40,817 nt of DNA from assembly GCA_030153045.1 (NCBI GenBank), contig JASLID010000057.1, forward strand, positions 1 to 40,817. The letters are read 5' to 3'. The DNA comes from Flavobacterium sp. (GTDB taxonomy: Bacteria > Bacteroidota > Bacteroidia > Flavobacteriales > Flavobacteriaceae). The position numbers and the translations under genes are program-made. Positions 6,295 to 14,135 of this stretch are shown piece after piece. Within the stretch, counting starts at the first letter, position 1. Each line of letters starts with the position of its first letter. The notes under the pieces were generated by a model that was given only the letters and a program-made list of their open reading frames with translations, searched no databases and was not told the origin of the DNA.

Positions 6295-8886
6295 ATGTTG
6301 AAAAATAAGTGGCTAAAATACTCCCCGTATATCCTAATATTACTTGTTGTAGTTGCTTGTTCTACTAAGAAAAACTCACTTGTAAGCAGAAAGTGGCATG
6401 CTATGAATACAGAGTATAATACTTTGTATAATGGTGGTTTAGCCTTAGAGTCTGGTATTGCAGAACTAAAAACGGGATATAAAGATAATTTTTGGGAATT
6501 ACTGCCTGTAGAAAGAATGCAAATTCTTGAAGAAACCATGTTGCCAGGAGCCAAACCTAAAAATCAAAATTTTGAGCGTGCTGAAACAAAGGCAACCAAT
6601 TCTATTCAAAAACACTCGATGAATATAGAAGGGAAAGAAAAAAACACGCAAATGGACGAAGCTCATTTGATGTTAGGAAAATCCCGTTATTATGACCAAC
6701 GATTTATACCTGCTTTAGAAGCTTTCAACTATATTCTTTACAAGTATTCTAATTCGGATAAAATTTATGAAGCGAAAGTTTGGCGTGAAAAAACAAACAT
6801 TCGATTAGAAAATGATGCTTTGGCGGTAAAAAACTTAAAAAAACTAATCAAAGACAACCAGCTTAAACCTCAAGTTTTAGCTGATGCGAATGCCATTTTG
6901 GCTCAAGCCTTTATCAATTTAGAGCAAAAAGACAGTGCCATTGCGCCACTTAAAAGAGCCGTAATTTCTACCAAATTAAAAGAAGAAAAAGCGCGGTATC
7001 ATTTTATTTTAGGACAATTATACGAATCGTTGAATTACAAAGACAGCGCCTATATTGAATTTCAAAACATCATTGAAATGAAACGTAAGTCACCTAGACA
7101 TTATGTAATACAAGCGCATGCCAAACAAGCTCAATTAATAGATGTTACGAAAGACACAGTAGCTTTTCTTGAAAAATACGACAAGCTTTTAAAAGACAGA
7201 GAAAACAGACCGCATTTAGATGTATTAAACTATCAAGTGGCTCTGTTTTATGATAAGTTAAATCAAAAAGATAAAGCGGTAAAATATTACAACAAGTCGT
7301 TAAGATCTCTTTCAACTGATACTTATTTGCAAGCATCTGCGTATAGAAATTTAGCCACAATAAATTTTGACAAAGCAAAATATTTAACCGCAGGGCAGTA
7401 TTATGATAGTACGTTAACAAGGTTAGTTAAAAAAAATCGCGAATATTTTACAATTGCCAAAAAGAGAGAAAACCTAGTTGATGTTATCAAATACGAAGGC
7501 ATTGTAAAACACAATGATAGTATTTTAAACATTGTGTCCTTAAGTGAGGTTGATAAAAAGAGCTATTTTGAAGACTTTATCGCCAAGCTTAAAGCGAAAC
7601 AAGAAGCTCAAAAAGCTTTAGAAAAAAAACAAAAAGAAGCTAAAGAAAATGCATCAGGCATACAAGATATTGTAAATGTTCCACCAAAAGGGAAAGGCGA
7701 GTTGCCAACATTAAACCCACCTATGATGGGAGATGTTCCAAAGGACGGCGCTTTTTATTTTTATACGCCTACAACCGTTGCTTATGGTAAAATAGAATTT
7801 CAAAAACGTTGGGGAAAAAGAGCCTTAAAAGACAATTGGAGAGGGTCTGCTCAATCAGAAGAAATAAAAAACACCGAAGAAATAAAAAACCCAACTGATG
7901 TTCCTCAAGAACAAGAAGTTTCCGAAAAATTCACACCAGAATTTTATATCAATCAATTGCCTACTTCGCAAAAAGTAATTGATAGCCTTGCGAAAGAAAG
8001 AAACTTTGCCAACTATCAATTGGGAGTTATTTACAAAGAGAAATTCCAAGAATTAGAACTTTCAGCTTCTAAATTTGAACTATTGCTTCAAAGCAAACCT
8101 GAAGAAAGATTGGTTTTACCATCAATGTATAATTTGTATAAAATTTACGAAACCACGAATAAATCGAGGGCAGAAGAAATCAAGAATCAAATCATCTTAA
8201 ATTATCCAAACACAAGATATGCTCAGTTGTTAAGCGGAAATGCTACCGAAGACGTAACGCTAATGCAAACGCCTACCGAAGTATACAATAGCACGTACAA
8301 GCAGTTTAACAACCAAGAATATGTAGCAACACTTGAAACAATAGATAAAAGCTTGGCTAAATTTTCAGGCGACGATTTAATCCCTAAATTCGAATTGCTT
8401 AAAGCAAGTGCTATTGGGAAATTGAAAGGTGTCGATGAATATAAAAAAGCAATTAATTATGTTGCCTTAACCTATCCTGATAGTAAGGAAGGAAAACAAG
8501 CAGAAGACATCCTTAAAACAAGTATCCCACGACTAGAACAAATGACGTTTTCGGCAGATTCATTGTCTACAAATTGGAAAATTTTATATAAAGCCGGAAA
8601 AAAAGAGGATGTTGAAACAGTTAAACTTATAGAGAAACTGAATAAATACATTGCAGAAAAACAGTACGATAAATTTTCTGTATCGTATGACGTGTATAAT
8701 GAAACCGAAAATTTTGTTGTGATTCATGGTATTTCTTCAAAGGAATTTTCACTATACCTTATCGGTTTACTTAAAGATGATAAAGACTATAAAGTTATCA
8801 CTCCGGCACAAGTCATTTCGGCACAAAATTACTCGGTGGTGCAAGTCAGAAAAAACCTCAATCAACTTATTGAATTAAAATTGTAA
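6295..8886 (+). CDS. sprE: T9SS/gliding motility TPR lipoprotein SprE (PorW family)
   Basis: The protein is 863 aa from the ATG at 6295. A TTG at 6271 would add eight residues and is less likely. The signal peptide ends in ILLVVVAC, giving a lipidated Cys22. It is followed by STKKNSLVSRKWHAMNTEYN and NGGLALESG, a start I recognise from SprE of F. johnsoniae and PorW of Porphyromonas. Tetratricopeptide-like helical pairs fill about residues 110-380 and again about 560-760, separated by a charged, Lys/Glu-rich coiled stretch (about 420-460). SprE/PorW is a lipoprotein required for type IX secretion and, in Flavobacterium, gliding. It is followed after 4 nt by a bactofilin gene, then atpZ, suggesting a single transcript. 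Confidence 0.9.
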   Translation: MLKNKWLKYSPYILILLVVVACSTKKNSLVSRKWHAMNTEYNTLYNGGLALESGIAELKTGYKDNFWELLPVERMQILEETMLPGAKPKNQNFERAETKATNSIQKHSMNIEGKEKNTQMDEAHLMLGKSRYYDQRFIPALEAFNYILYKYSNSDKIYEAKVWREKTNIRLENDALAVKNLKKLIKDNQLKPQVLADANAILAQAFINLEQKDSAIAPLKRAVISTKLKEEKARYHFILGQLYESLNYKDSAYIEFQNIIEMKRKSPRHYVIQAHAKQAQLIDVTKDTVAFLEKYDKLLKDRENRPHLDVLNYQVALFYDKLNQKDKAVKYYNKSLRSLSTDTYLQASAYRNLATINFDKAKYLTAGQYYDSTLTRLVKKNREYFTIAKKRENLVDVIKYEGIVKHNDSILNIVSLSEVDKKSYFEDFIAKLKAKQEAQKALEKKQKEAKENASGIQDIVNVPPKGKGELPTLNPPMMGDVPKDGAFYFYTPTTVAYGKIEFQKRWGKRALKDNWRGSAQSEEIKNTEEIKNPTDVPQEQEVSEKFTPEFYINQLPTSQKVIDSLAKERNFANYQLGVIYKEKFQELELSASKFELLLQSKPEERLVLPSMYNLYKIYETTNKSRAEEIKNQIILNYPNTRYAQLLSGNATEDVTLMQTPTEVYNSTYKQFNNQEYVATLETIDKSLAKFSGDDLIPKFELLKASAIGKLKGVDEYKKAINYVALTYPDSKEGKQAEDILKTSIPRLEQMTFSADSLSTNWKILYKAGKKEDVETVKLIEKLNKYIAEKQYDKFSVSYDVYNETENFVVIHGISSKEFSLYLIGLLKDDKDYKVITPAQVISAQNYSVVQVRKNLNQLIELKL

Positions 8887-8890
8887 TACC

Positions 8891-9283
8891 ATGTTTGAAA
8901 AAAGCACCAAATCATATACCGATTTATTAGGTAAAACAAACCGTATTGTTGAAGGAACGACCATAAAAGGCGATATAGATTCTTTGGCCGATTTCAGATT
9001 GGATGGACATTTAATTGGCAATTTTACTTCAAAAGGAAAACTTGTTGTAGGCCCGACCGGAATTGTTACCGGTGATATTTCTTCTAAAAACGTTGATGTG
9101 GAAGGAACTGTAAATGGGAAAATATATGTTGAGGAAATTTTGAATGTAAAGATGAAAGCCAGTATTCACGGCGAAGTAACATGCGAAAAGCTATCCGTAG
9201 AACCAGGTGCCGATTTTAGCGCTTCTTGTATCATGAAAACAGCCTCAAAAGTAGCATTGCCACCTCATGGAGAACAACAATAA
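8891..9283 (+). CDS. Bactofilin (polymer-forming cytoskeletal protein)
   Basis: The 130-aa protein has the bactofilin (DUF583) beta-helix core: TTIKGDIDS, FRLDGHLIGNF, GKLVVGPTGIVTGDISSKN, VEGTVNGKIYVEE and IHGEVTCEKLSVEPGA. These are the repeating short strands with Gly and Val/Ile turns that stack into a right-handed solenoid. Disordered tails flank the core. Bactofilins self-assemble without nucleotide into filaments at the inner face of the membrane and help localise cell-wall or surface machinery. It starts 4 nt after sprE and its end overlaps the atpZ start by 17 nt, so all three are probably co-translated. A scaffold role for the T9SS is an inference from position only. Confidence 0.9.
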   Translation: MFEKSTKSYTDLLGKTNRIVEGTTIKGDIDSLADFRLDGHLIGNFTSKGKLVVGPTGIVTGDISSKNVDVEGTVNGKIYVEEILNVKMKASIHGEVTCEKLSVEPGADFSASCIMKTASKVALPPHGEQQ

Positions 9284-9500
9284 CCAAGAAAAAAAGAACT
9301 ACAACAAATGGTTGTCGTTGATTAACATTCCAATTCAAATGGGTGTAATCATTTTCTTGTTTAATAAACTAGGTGTTTGGCTTGACATAAATTATGCAAG
9401 CGAAAAAGTATATTATTATAAATTACTAACCATTCTTGGTGTTTTCTTAGCATTATACAATGTGTACCGCCAAGTAAATCAAATGGGTAATAAATCATAA
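9267..9500 (+). CDS. atpZ: AtpZ/AtpI family F0F1-ATPase-associated protein
   Basis: The 77-aa protein has two membrane helices (about 20-36 and 52-66) and the family's central feature, a hydrophobic helix leading into GVWLDINYAS followed by a second helix and a short polar tail. It matches the short AtpZ/AtpI proteins found upstream of atp operons, thought to help c-ring assembly or act in Mg/Ca uptake. The start lies inside the bactofilin gene (17-nt overlap). It is separated from atpB by a four-helix protein gene and an oppositely oriented RCC1 gene. Confidence 0.8.
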   Translation: MENNNNQEKKNYNKWLSLINIPIQMGVIIFLFNKLGVWLDINYASEKVYYYKLLTILGVFLALYNVYRQVNQMGNKS

Positions 9501-9502
9501 AC

Positions 9503-9895
9503 ATGTTTAAGGAAAACATAAAACCTCTTGGAATCTTAATTTCAACAATTGTCTTGTTCTATATTATTCACAGAACAATTTTTAATATATTCGAATTTAA
9601 TGCGACAACATTTAAGTATTCTTTAAATCAATTATATCTTTTTTTCTCAATATTTTCAATTGTAATTATTCTGATATTAATTAAAGTCAAGGAGAAAAAT
9701 CTCGATATTGTAGGCAACACGTTTTTGTTGCTCACCTCTGTAAAAATGATGGTCTGTTACGTTTTTGGAAGACCAATACTTAAAAACGAAGTCATTGGAA
9801 GTACACTCGAAAAATGGAATTTTTTCACACTTTTCATTCTTTTTCTTTTAATAGAAACGATTTTTACAATTTACCTTTTAAATAAAAAAGATTAA
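9503..9895 (+). CDS. Four-helix inner-membrane protein, AtpI-like by position (DUF6168-like)
   Basis: The 130-aa protein has four predicted membrane helices (about 9-25, 43-62, 70-88 and 107-126) and begins 2 nt after atpZ. The topology, size and location between atpZ and atpB match AtpI/subunit I-type proteins. Sequence similarity to AtpI is not obvious, and DUF6168 is my best recollection of the family. Its last four bases (9892-9895, TTAA) are shared with the stop codon of the convergent RCC1 gene, so there is no room for a separate terminator. Assignment to ATP synthase assembly is an inference. Confidence 0.65.
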   Translation: MFKENIKPLGILISTIVLFYIIHRTIFNIFEFNATTFKYSLNQLYLFFSIFSIVIILILIKVKEKNLDIVGNTFLLLTSVKMMVCYVFGRPILKNEVIGSTLEKWNFFTLFILFLLIETIFTIYLLNKKD

Positions 9896-11259
9896 TTTTT
9901 TACGAACTTGCTATTGAATTGTTTACCATCCGAAACAGCTTGAATAAGATACAAACCGGATTTAAAATTCTCCACGTTGATTTCGGTTAATTTACCAGAA
10001 TTCATATAAATTATTTTACCAGTCAGATCTAAAATGGTAATATTTTCAAATTCTATATCAAAAGATGTTTTTATGCTGATTGTGGAAGAAGTTGGATTAG
10101 GGTAAACAATTATATTTTCAGCCAGATTATTTTCTTCTAAAGATAAAGTTGGACACGTGATTAATGTTGGTGTATTCATAGCCGAATTTGCACCATCACC
10201 TAACTGACCATGTAAGTTTGCACCCCAAGCAAATAATGATCCATCAGATTTTATGGCCAGAGTATGGCTCACTTTAGAAGTCACAAACAACCAGTCGTTA
10301 GTAGCGCCGTCTACTTGTGTTGGGATATTTCTTTGAGTATTAGTTGCATCACCTAATTGCCCAGATGTATTTCCACCCCAAGCCCATAAACTCCCGTCAG
10401 ATTTTAAGCCCACAGTATGTTGATGTCCTTTTGCAATCGTACTGCAAGTTCCCATAGAAACTATATTGGTAGGAATTGGTTTTGTTACAACTGTATTATC
10501 TCCAATTTGACCCGTTGCATTTCCACCCCATGTCCACAAAGAGCCATCGTTTTTTAAAGCGACACTATGAGTAATTCCGGCCAATATTTGTGACCAAGTG
10601 GTTTCAACATCTATTTGAGTTGGAGCTATTTCGTTATTGGTGGTATTGTTCCCTAATTGATTTGAGTTGTTTCGACCCCACGCCCAAAGTGTTCCGTTAG
10701 TCTTTAAAGCCAATGTATGTTCAGTTCCAGCACTAACGATTGCCCAATTGGTATCTGTTCCTATTTGTGTAGGACTGTTTTTATCGGCAATAGTTCCGTC
10801 ACCAAGTTGGCCATATGGATTGTCTCCCCATGTCCAAAGCGTTCCGTTAGTTTTTATGGCAACACTGTATTCGTCACCTGCCGAAACTTGAGCCCAGTCG
10901 GTATCTGTGCCAATTTGTATCGGTACATTTGACGCTGTGTTGTTTCCAGTGCCCAATTGGCCATCATTATTTCGTCCCCACGCCCAAAGTGTTCCATTTG
11001 TTTTTATAGCAATATTATGACCGCTACCAGCTGAAATTTTAGACCAATTGCTGTCAGTACCCACCTGACGTGGCGTATTGACACTAGAGCCAGCCCCAGT
11101 ACCAAGTTGACCGGAGTTGTTTCGTCCCCATGACCACAAACTACCTCCTTGTCTTATGGCAATCGTATGTGCACCGCCAGCCGATGCAGTCTGCCAGCAT
11201 TGAGCGAATGTAATTGTATGGTAAAGGGAAAAGAGTAAAACAAGTAAAATTTTTCTCAT
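9892..11259 (-). CDS. Secreted RCC1-repeat beta-propeller with T9SS sorting domain
   Basis: The 455-aa protein has a signal peptide cut near TFAQ (residue 19-20). It carries seven RCC1-type repeats, each with a W(S/A/T)WG core and a GQLG (or NQLG/GQIG) turn; the last repeat reads FAWGANLHGQLG. Seven repeats make one complete propeller. The C-terminal 75 residues are a type A T9SS sorting domain: NIIVYPNPTSSTISI, then SGLYLI and a closing KFVKN. The protein should therefore be carried across the outer membrane by the T9SS and anchored or released. What it binds is unknown. It runs opposite to the atp genes and separates atpZ from atpB. Its 3' end overlaps the upstream neighbour by four bases. 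Confidence 0.9.
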   Translation of the reverse strand: MRKILLVLLFSLYHTITFAQCWQTASAGGAHTIAIRQGGSLWSWGRNNSGQLGTGAGSSVNTPRQVGTDSNWSKISAGSGHNIAIKTNGTLWAWGRNNDGQLGTGNNTASNVPIQIGTDTDWAQVSAGDEYSVAIKTNGTLWTWGDNPYGQLGDGTIADKNSPTQIGTDTNWAIVSAGTEHTLALKTNGTLWAWGRNNSNQLGNNTTNNEIAPTQIDVETTWSQILAGITHSVALKNDGSLWTWGGNATGQIGDNTVVTKPIPTNIVSMGTCSTIAKGHQHTVGLKSDGSLWAWGGNTSGQLGDATNTQRNIPTQVDGATNDWLFVTSKVSHTLAIKSDGSLFAWGANLHGQLGDGANSAMNTPTLITCPTLSLEENNLAENIIVYPNPTSSTISIKTSFDIEFENITILDLTGKIIYMNSGKLTEINVENFKSGLYLIQAVSDGKQFNSKFVKN

Positions 11260-11412
11260 AATTCGGGGCGTTGTTGTGGGTAATTTAGTACTAATGTAAA
11301 AAAAAATAAGTTATTAACAATTTAAGAAGTGTAAATTCGACAAAATACATCGTTTCCCAGCTAAAAAACACAATAAATCGAACGAATTTTATTTTATTTT
11401 CACTATATAAGC

Positions 11413-11434
11413 TGTTAATAACTCATGTTGAAAA
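11413..11434 (-). promoter_or_regulatory. Tandem 9-bp boxes resembling relaxed DnaA boxes
   Basis: TGTTAATAA (11413-11421) and TGTTGAAAA (11426-11434) are spaced by CTCA. Read on the minus strand this is TTTTCAACA-N4-TTATTAACA, the same arrangement as the pair at 26841-26862. The factor that binds is not known. Confidence 0.3.
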
Positions 11435-11520
11435 GCCTTTAAAAACAATGAAAAGAGAAGTTTAAAACACGTTTTGTCAGGCGGAATTCATCAATTATTA
11501 AAAAATATATTTTAATAGTT

Positions 11521-11548
11521 TTGAATATTAATAAAAAATGTACCTTTG
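11521..11548 (+). promoter_or_regulatory. Promoter of the atpBEFHAG operon
   Basis: TTG (11521-11523), a 17-bp spacer and TACCTTTG (11541-11548) form an exact match to the Flavobacterium TTG / TAnnTTTG promoter. Predicted initiation is near 11555, about 30 nt before the atpB start. The inserted RCC1 gene makes this promoter necessary, because read-through from sprE-atpZ cannot be the sole source of transcript. Confidence 0.78.
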
Positions 11549-11585
11549 CACCAAATTTACAAACGTAGAATTATAGTTTATATAT

Positions 11586-12773
11586 ATGGTAATTTCAACG
11601 CGACCACTTAGATTTATAATTGCAACATTTATTGCATGTCTTCCTTTATTTAGTTTTGCAAATCCTGTTTCAGATAGTACGAAAGTACATACTGAAGCTG
11701 TTCATGCTGTAGCCGATACAACTCACGCTGCAACAGAAGCAACTCATCCAAGTACAGAAGCTTCACACGAAGCGCATGCAGAACCAACAGATTTAAAATC
11801 TAAGATTAAGGCGTTTATCAATCATCACCTTTTAGATGCGCATGATTTTACATTTTCTGCAAATGAAGAAACAGGAGAACACTATGGTTTTTCTTTACCA
11901 ATTATTCTTTGGGATGGTGGGTTACAGGTTTTTTCTTCTTCGAAATTTCACCACGGTGAATCGGTTGCAGAACACAATGGTAATTATTATGTGTTACACC
12001 ACGAAAAAATATATAAGACGGATGCAGCTGGAACTTTGAAAGAAGGTCACGGAGGTCACCCGGAAAATGTTCGTCCATTAGATTTTTCAATCACTAAAAG
12101 TGTAGTTGGTATCTTTGGAATTGCTCTTTTAATGTTTTTACTTTTCACAAGTTTAGGGAAATCATTCTCTAAAAACGGAGGAATTTCTAAAGGAGCAGGA
12201 AGAATCTTCGAACCATTAGTATTGTTTATTCGTGATGAAATTGCAATTCCAAACATTGGAGAGAAGAAGTATAAAAAATACATGAGTTACTTGTTAACTA
12301 TATTTTTCTTCATTTTGTTTTTGAATATATTAGGGTTAACGCCGTTAGGATTCAACGTAACAGGAAACTTTACAATTACAGCATCGTTAGCTATTTTAAC
12401 GTATTTGATTACAACGTTTACAGCAAATAAAAATTACTGGGCACACATTTTCTGGATGCCAGGAGTGCCTACTCCAATGAAAATTATCTTAGCACCAATC
12501 GAATTGTTAGGAACTATCATTAAACCGTTCTCATTAGCGATTCGTTTGTACGCGAATATTTTAGCTGGACACGTAGTGTTAATGAGTATTATCGCTTTAA
12601 TGTTTATTTTTAAAAGCTGGTTAGGAAGCACGCTATCTTTTGGATTGGCATTTGCTTTATCTTTACTTGAAATATTAGTAGCGTTTTTACAAGCGTATAT
12701 TTTCACTATGTTATCTGCCCTTTATTTTGGTATGGGTAACGAAGAGCATCACCATGATGAGGCTCATCATTAA
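11586..12773 (+). CDS. atpB: ATP synthase F0 subunit a
   Basis: The 395-aa subunit forms the proton half-channels against the c-ring. The essential arginine is seen in LAIRLYANILAGH (Arg320 by codon count), with PFSLAIR before it and six or so membrane helices between residues about 175 and 385. It is much longer than E. coli subunit a because of a signal peptide-like start (FIATFIACLPLFSFA) and a roughly 130-residue periplasmic extension rich in His, Thr and Glu, a shape I know from Bacteroidota AtpB. The C-terminus is His-rich (EEHHHDEAHH). It is the first gene of the operon and is followed by atpE after 33 nt. Confidence 0.95.
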   Translation: MVISTRPLRFIIATFIACLPLFSFANPVSDSTKVHTEAVHAVADTTHAATEATHPSTEASHEAHAEPTDLKSKIKAFINHHLLDAHDFTFSANEETGEHYGFSLPIILWDGGLQVFSSSKFHHGESVAEHNGNYYVLHHEKIYKTDAAGTLKEGHGGHPENVRPLDFSITKSVVGIFGIALLMFLLFTSLGKSFSKNGGISKGAGRIFEPLVLFIRDEIAIPNIGEKKYKKYMSYLLTIFFFILFLNILGLTPLGFNVTGNFTITASLAILTYLITTFTANKNYWAHIFWMPGVPTPMKIILAPIELLGTIIKPFSLAIRLYANILAGHVVLMSIIALMFIFKSWLGSTLSFGLAFALSLLEILVAFLQAYIFTMLSALYFGMGNEEHHHDEAHH

Positions 12774-12806
12774 TAAATTGAATGTTTAATTTTTAATATA
12801 TATATT

Positions 12807-12998
12807 ATGCAAATTCCAACTATTGTAGGAGCAGGATTAATTGTAATCGGAGCAGGTTTAGGTATTGGTAGAATTGGTGGTTCAGCAATGGACGCTATTG
12901 CTCGTCAACCAGAAGCTTCAGGAAAAATTCAAACTGCAATGCTTATCGCAGCTGCACTTATTGAAGGTATTGGTTTCGCAGCGTTATTCGCAGCTTAA
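12807..12998 (+). CDS. atpE: ATP synthase F0 subunit c
   Basis: The 63-aa hairpin of two helices has the conserved polar loop ARQPE (residues 32-36) and the ion-binding carboxylate Glu53 in LIEGIGF. Helix 1 carries GAGLGIG. The residue after Glu53 is Gly rather than Ser/Thr and no Gln/Thr sodium ligands are evident, so proton coupling is more likely than sodium. It forms the multi-copy rotor ring. A large hairpin directly follows its stop (13010-13048). Confidence 0.95.
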   Translation: MQIPTIVGAGLIVIGAGLGIGRIGGSAMDAIARQPEASGKIQTAMLIAAALIEGIGFAALFAA

Positions 12999-13009
12999 TT
13001 AAAACTCAA

Positions 13010-13048
13010 AAAACAATAGTTGCAACGGTTGGTTGTAACTATTGTTTT
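13010..13048 (+). terminator. Strong hairpin between atpE and atpF, possible partial terminator or mRNA stabiliser
   Basis: A 17-bp stem, AAAACAATAGTTGCAAC (13010-13026) with GTTGTAACTATTGTTTT (13032-13048), has one G-T wobble and a GGTTG loop, followed by T-rich sequence. It lies 12 nt after the atpE stop, inside the operon. It could leave atpB-atpE mRNA more abundant than the distal genes. Confidence 0.7.
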
Positions 13049-13079
13049 ATTAATTATTAAAAAATAGAATTGATATACT

Positions 13080-13580
13080 ATGGATAAGTTATTAAATGAT
13101 TTTTCGTTTGGATTGTTCGTTTGGCAAATTGTAATATTTGTTGGATTGATCTTTTTATTGAAAAAATTTGCATGGAAACCTATTCTTGATGCAGTAAACG
13201 ATAGAGAAGAAGGAATTAAAAACGCATTACTTTCGGCTGAAAATGCTAAAAAAGAAATGCAAAACCTACAAGCCAGCAACGAGCGTATTCTGCAAGAAGC
13301 ACGTTTAGAGCGTGACGGTTTGCTTAAAGACGCAAGAGAAATCAAAGAAAAAATGATTGCTGATGCAAAAGAAGAAGCGCAAACGCAAGGATTAAGAATG
13401 ATCGAGCAAGCGAAAGCTTCTATCGAAAGTGAAAAAAATGCAGCTATGGCTGAATTGAAATCTCACGTTTCTTCATTGTCATTGGAAATTGCAGAAAAAT
13501 TATTAAAAGACGAATTGTCTAACAAAGATTCACAAATGAAATTAGTGGAAAAAATGTTAGGTGACGTAAAATTAAACTAA
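13080..13580 (+). CDS. atpF: ATP synthase F0 subunit b
   Basis: The 166-aa protein has one N-terminal membrane helix (about residues 8-29, LFVWQIVIFVGLIFLLKKF) followed by WKPILDAVNDREEGI and a long charged coiled coil rich in Ala, Glu and Lys. This is the classic peripheral-stalk b subunit, of normal length. Two copies should pair to hold the F1 head via subunit delta. It starts 31 nt after the atpE hairpin and is followed by atpH after 7 nt. Confidence 0.95.
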   Translation: MDKLLNDFSFGLFVWQIVIFVGLIFLLKKFAWKPILDAVNDREEGIKNALLSAENAKKEMQNLQASNERILQEARLERDGLLKDAREIKEKMIADAKEEAQTQGLRMIEQAKASIESEKNAAMAELKSHVSSLSLEIAEKLLKDELSNKDSQMKLVEKMLGDVKLN

Positions 13581-13587
13581 CCCAATC

Positions 13588-14121
13588 ATGTCAAGTACAA
13601 GAGCAGCAATTCGCTATGCGAAAGCAATTTTAGACATGGCCAACTCAAAAAGCGCAGCTAATGAGGTGAGCCAAGACATGACTTTGATTGCAACTACTAT
13701 TGAAGGAAATTTGGAATTGAATACATTCATTCAAAACCCTACCATTAAAGTTGAAGTTAAAGAAAGTGCATTATTAGAAGTTTTTGCTTCTGTAAATAAT
13801 GTGACGAAAGGATTATTTCATTTGTTGTTGGAAAACAAAAGATTCGAAATTTTAGAGTCTATTGCTTTAGAATACAACAAATTGTTTGACGAAGCGAATG
13901 GTATTGAGGTTGCAAAAGTAACTACAGCTATCGCTATGACTCCAGAATTAGAAGCTAAAGTATTGGCTAAAATTAAAGAGTTTTCAAACAAAAAAGTAAC
14001 CATCGAAAACATCGTAGATGCTTCAATTATTGGAGGATTTATTTTAAGAATAGGCGACAAGCAGTACAACGCTTCAGTTGCCAATAGATTACAAGTTTTA
14101 AAAAGAGAATTAAGTAATTAG
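13588..14121 (+). CDS. atpH: ATP synthase F1 subunit delta
   Basis: The 177-aa protein shows the OSCP/delta pattern: AAIRYAKAILDMA at the N-terminus, a helical domain to about residue 105, and the C-terminal signature (VTIENIVDASIIGGFILRIGDKQ split over strands) ending in RLQVLKREL. It caps the alpha3beta3 head and binds subunit b. The position atpF-atpH-atpA is standard. Confidence 0.95.
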   Translation: MSSTRAAIRYAKAILDMANSKSAANEVSQDMTLIATTIEGNLELNTFIQNPTIKVEVKESALLEVFASVNNVTKGLFHLLLENKRFEILESIALEYNKLFDEANGIEVAKVTTAIAMTPELEAKVLAKIKEFSNKKVTIENIVDASIIGGFILRIGDKQYNASVANRLQVLKRELSN

Positions 14122-14135
14122 TTATTTATATAATT

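Larger units (their letters stand above)
11260..11585. other. Intergenic region (326 bp) holding the atp promoter
   Basis: This spacer between the divergent RCC1 and atpB genes contains the atp promoter (11521-11548), a pair of 9-bp boxes (11413-11434) and a further TTATTAACA box at 11311-11319. No coding region or RNA gene is seen. No clear consensus promoter is found for the RCC1 gene. Confidence 0.6.

Noticed and set aside
12807..12998. Sodium-coupled c subunit
   Set aside because: The residue after Glu53 is Gly, and no Gln/Thr/Ser sodium ligands are visible.
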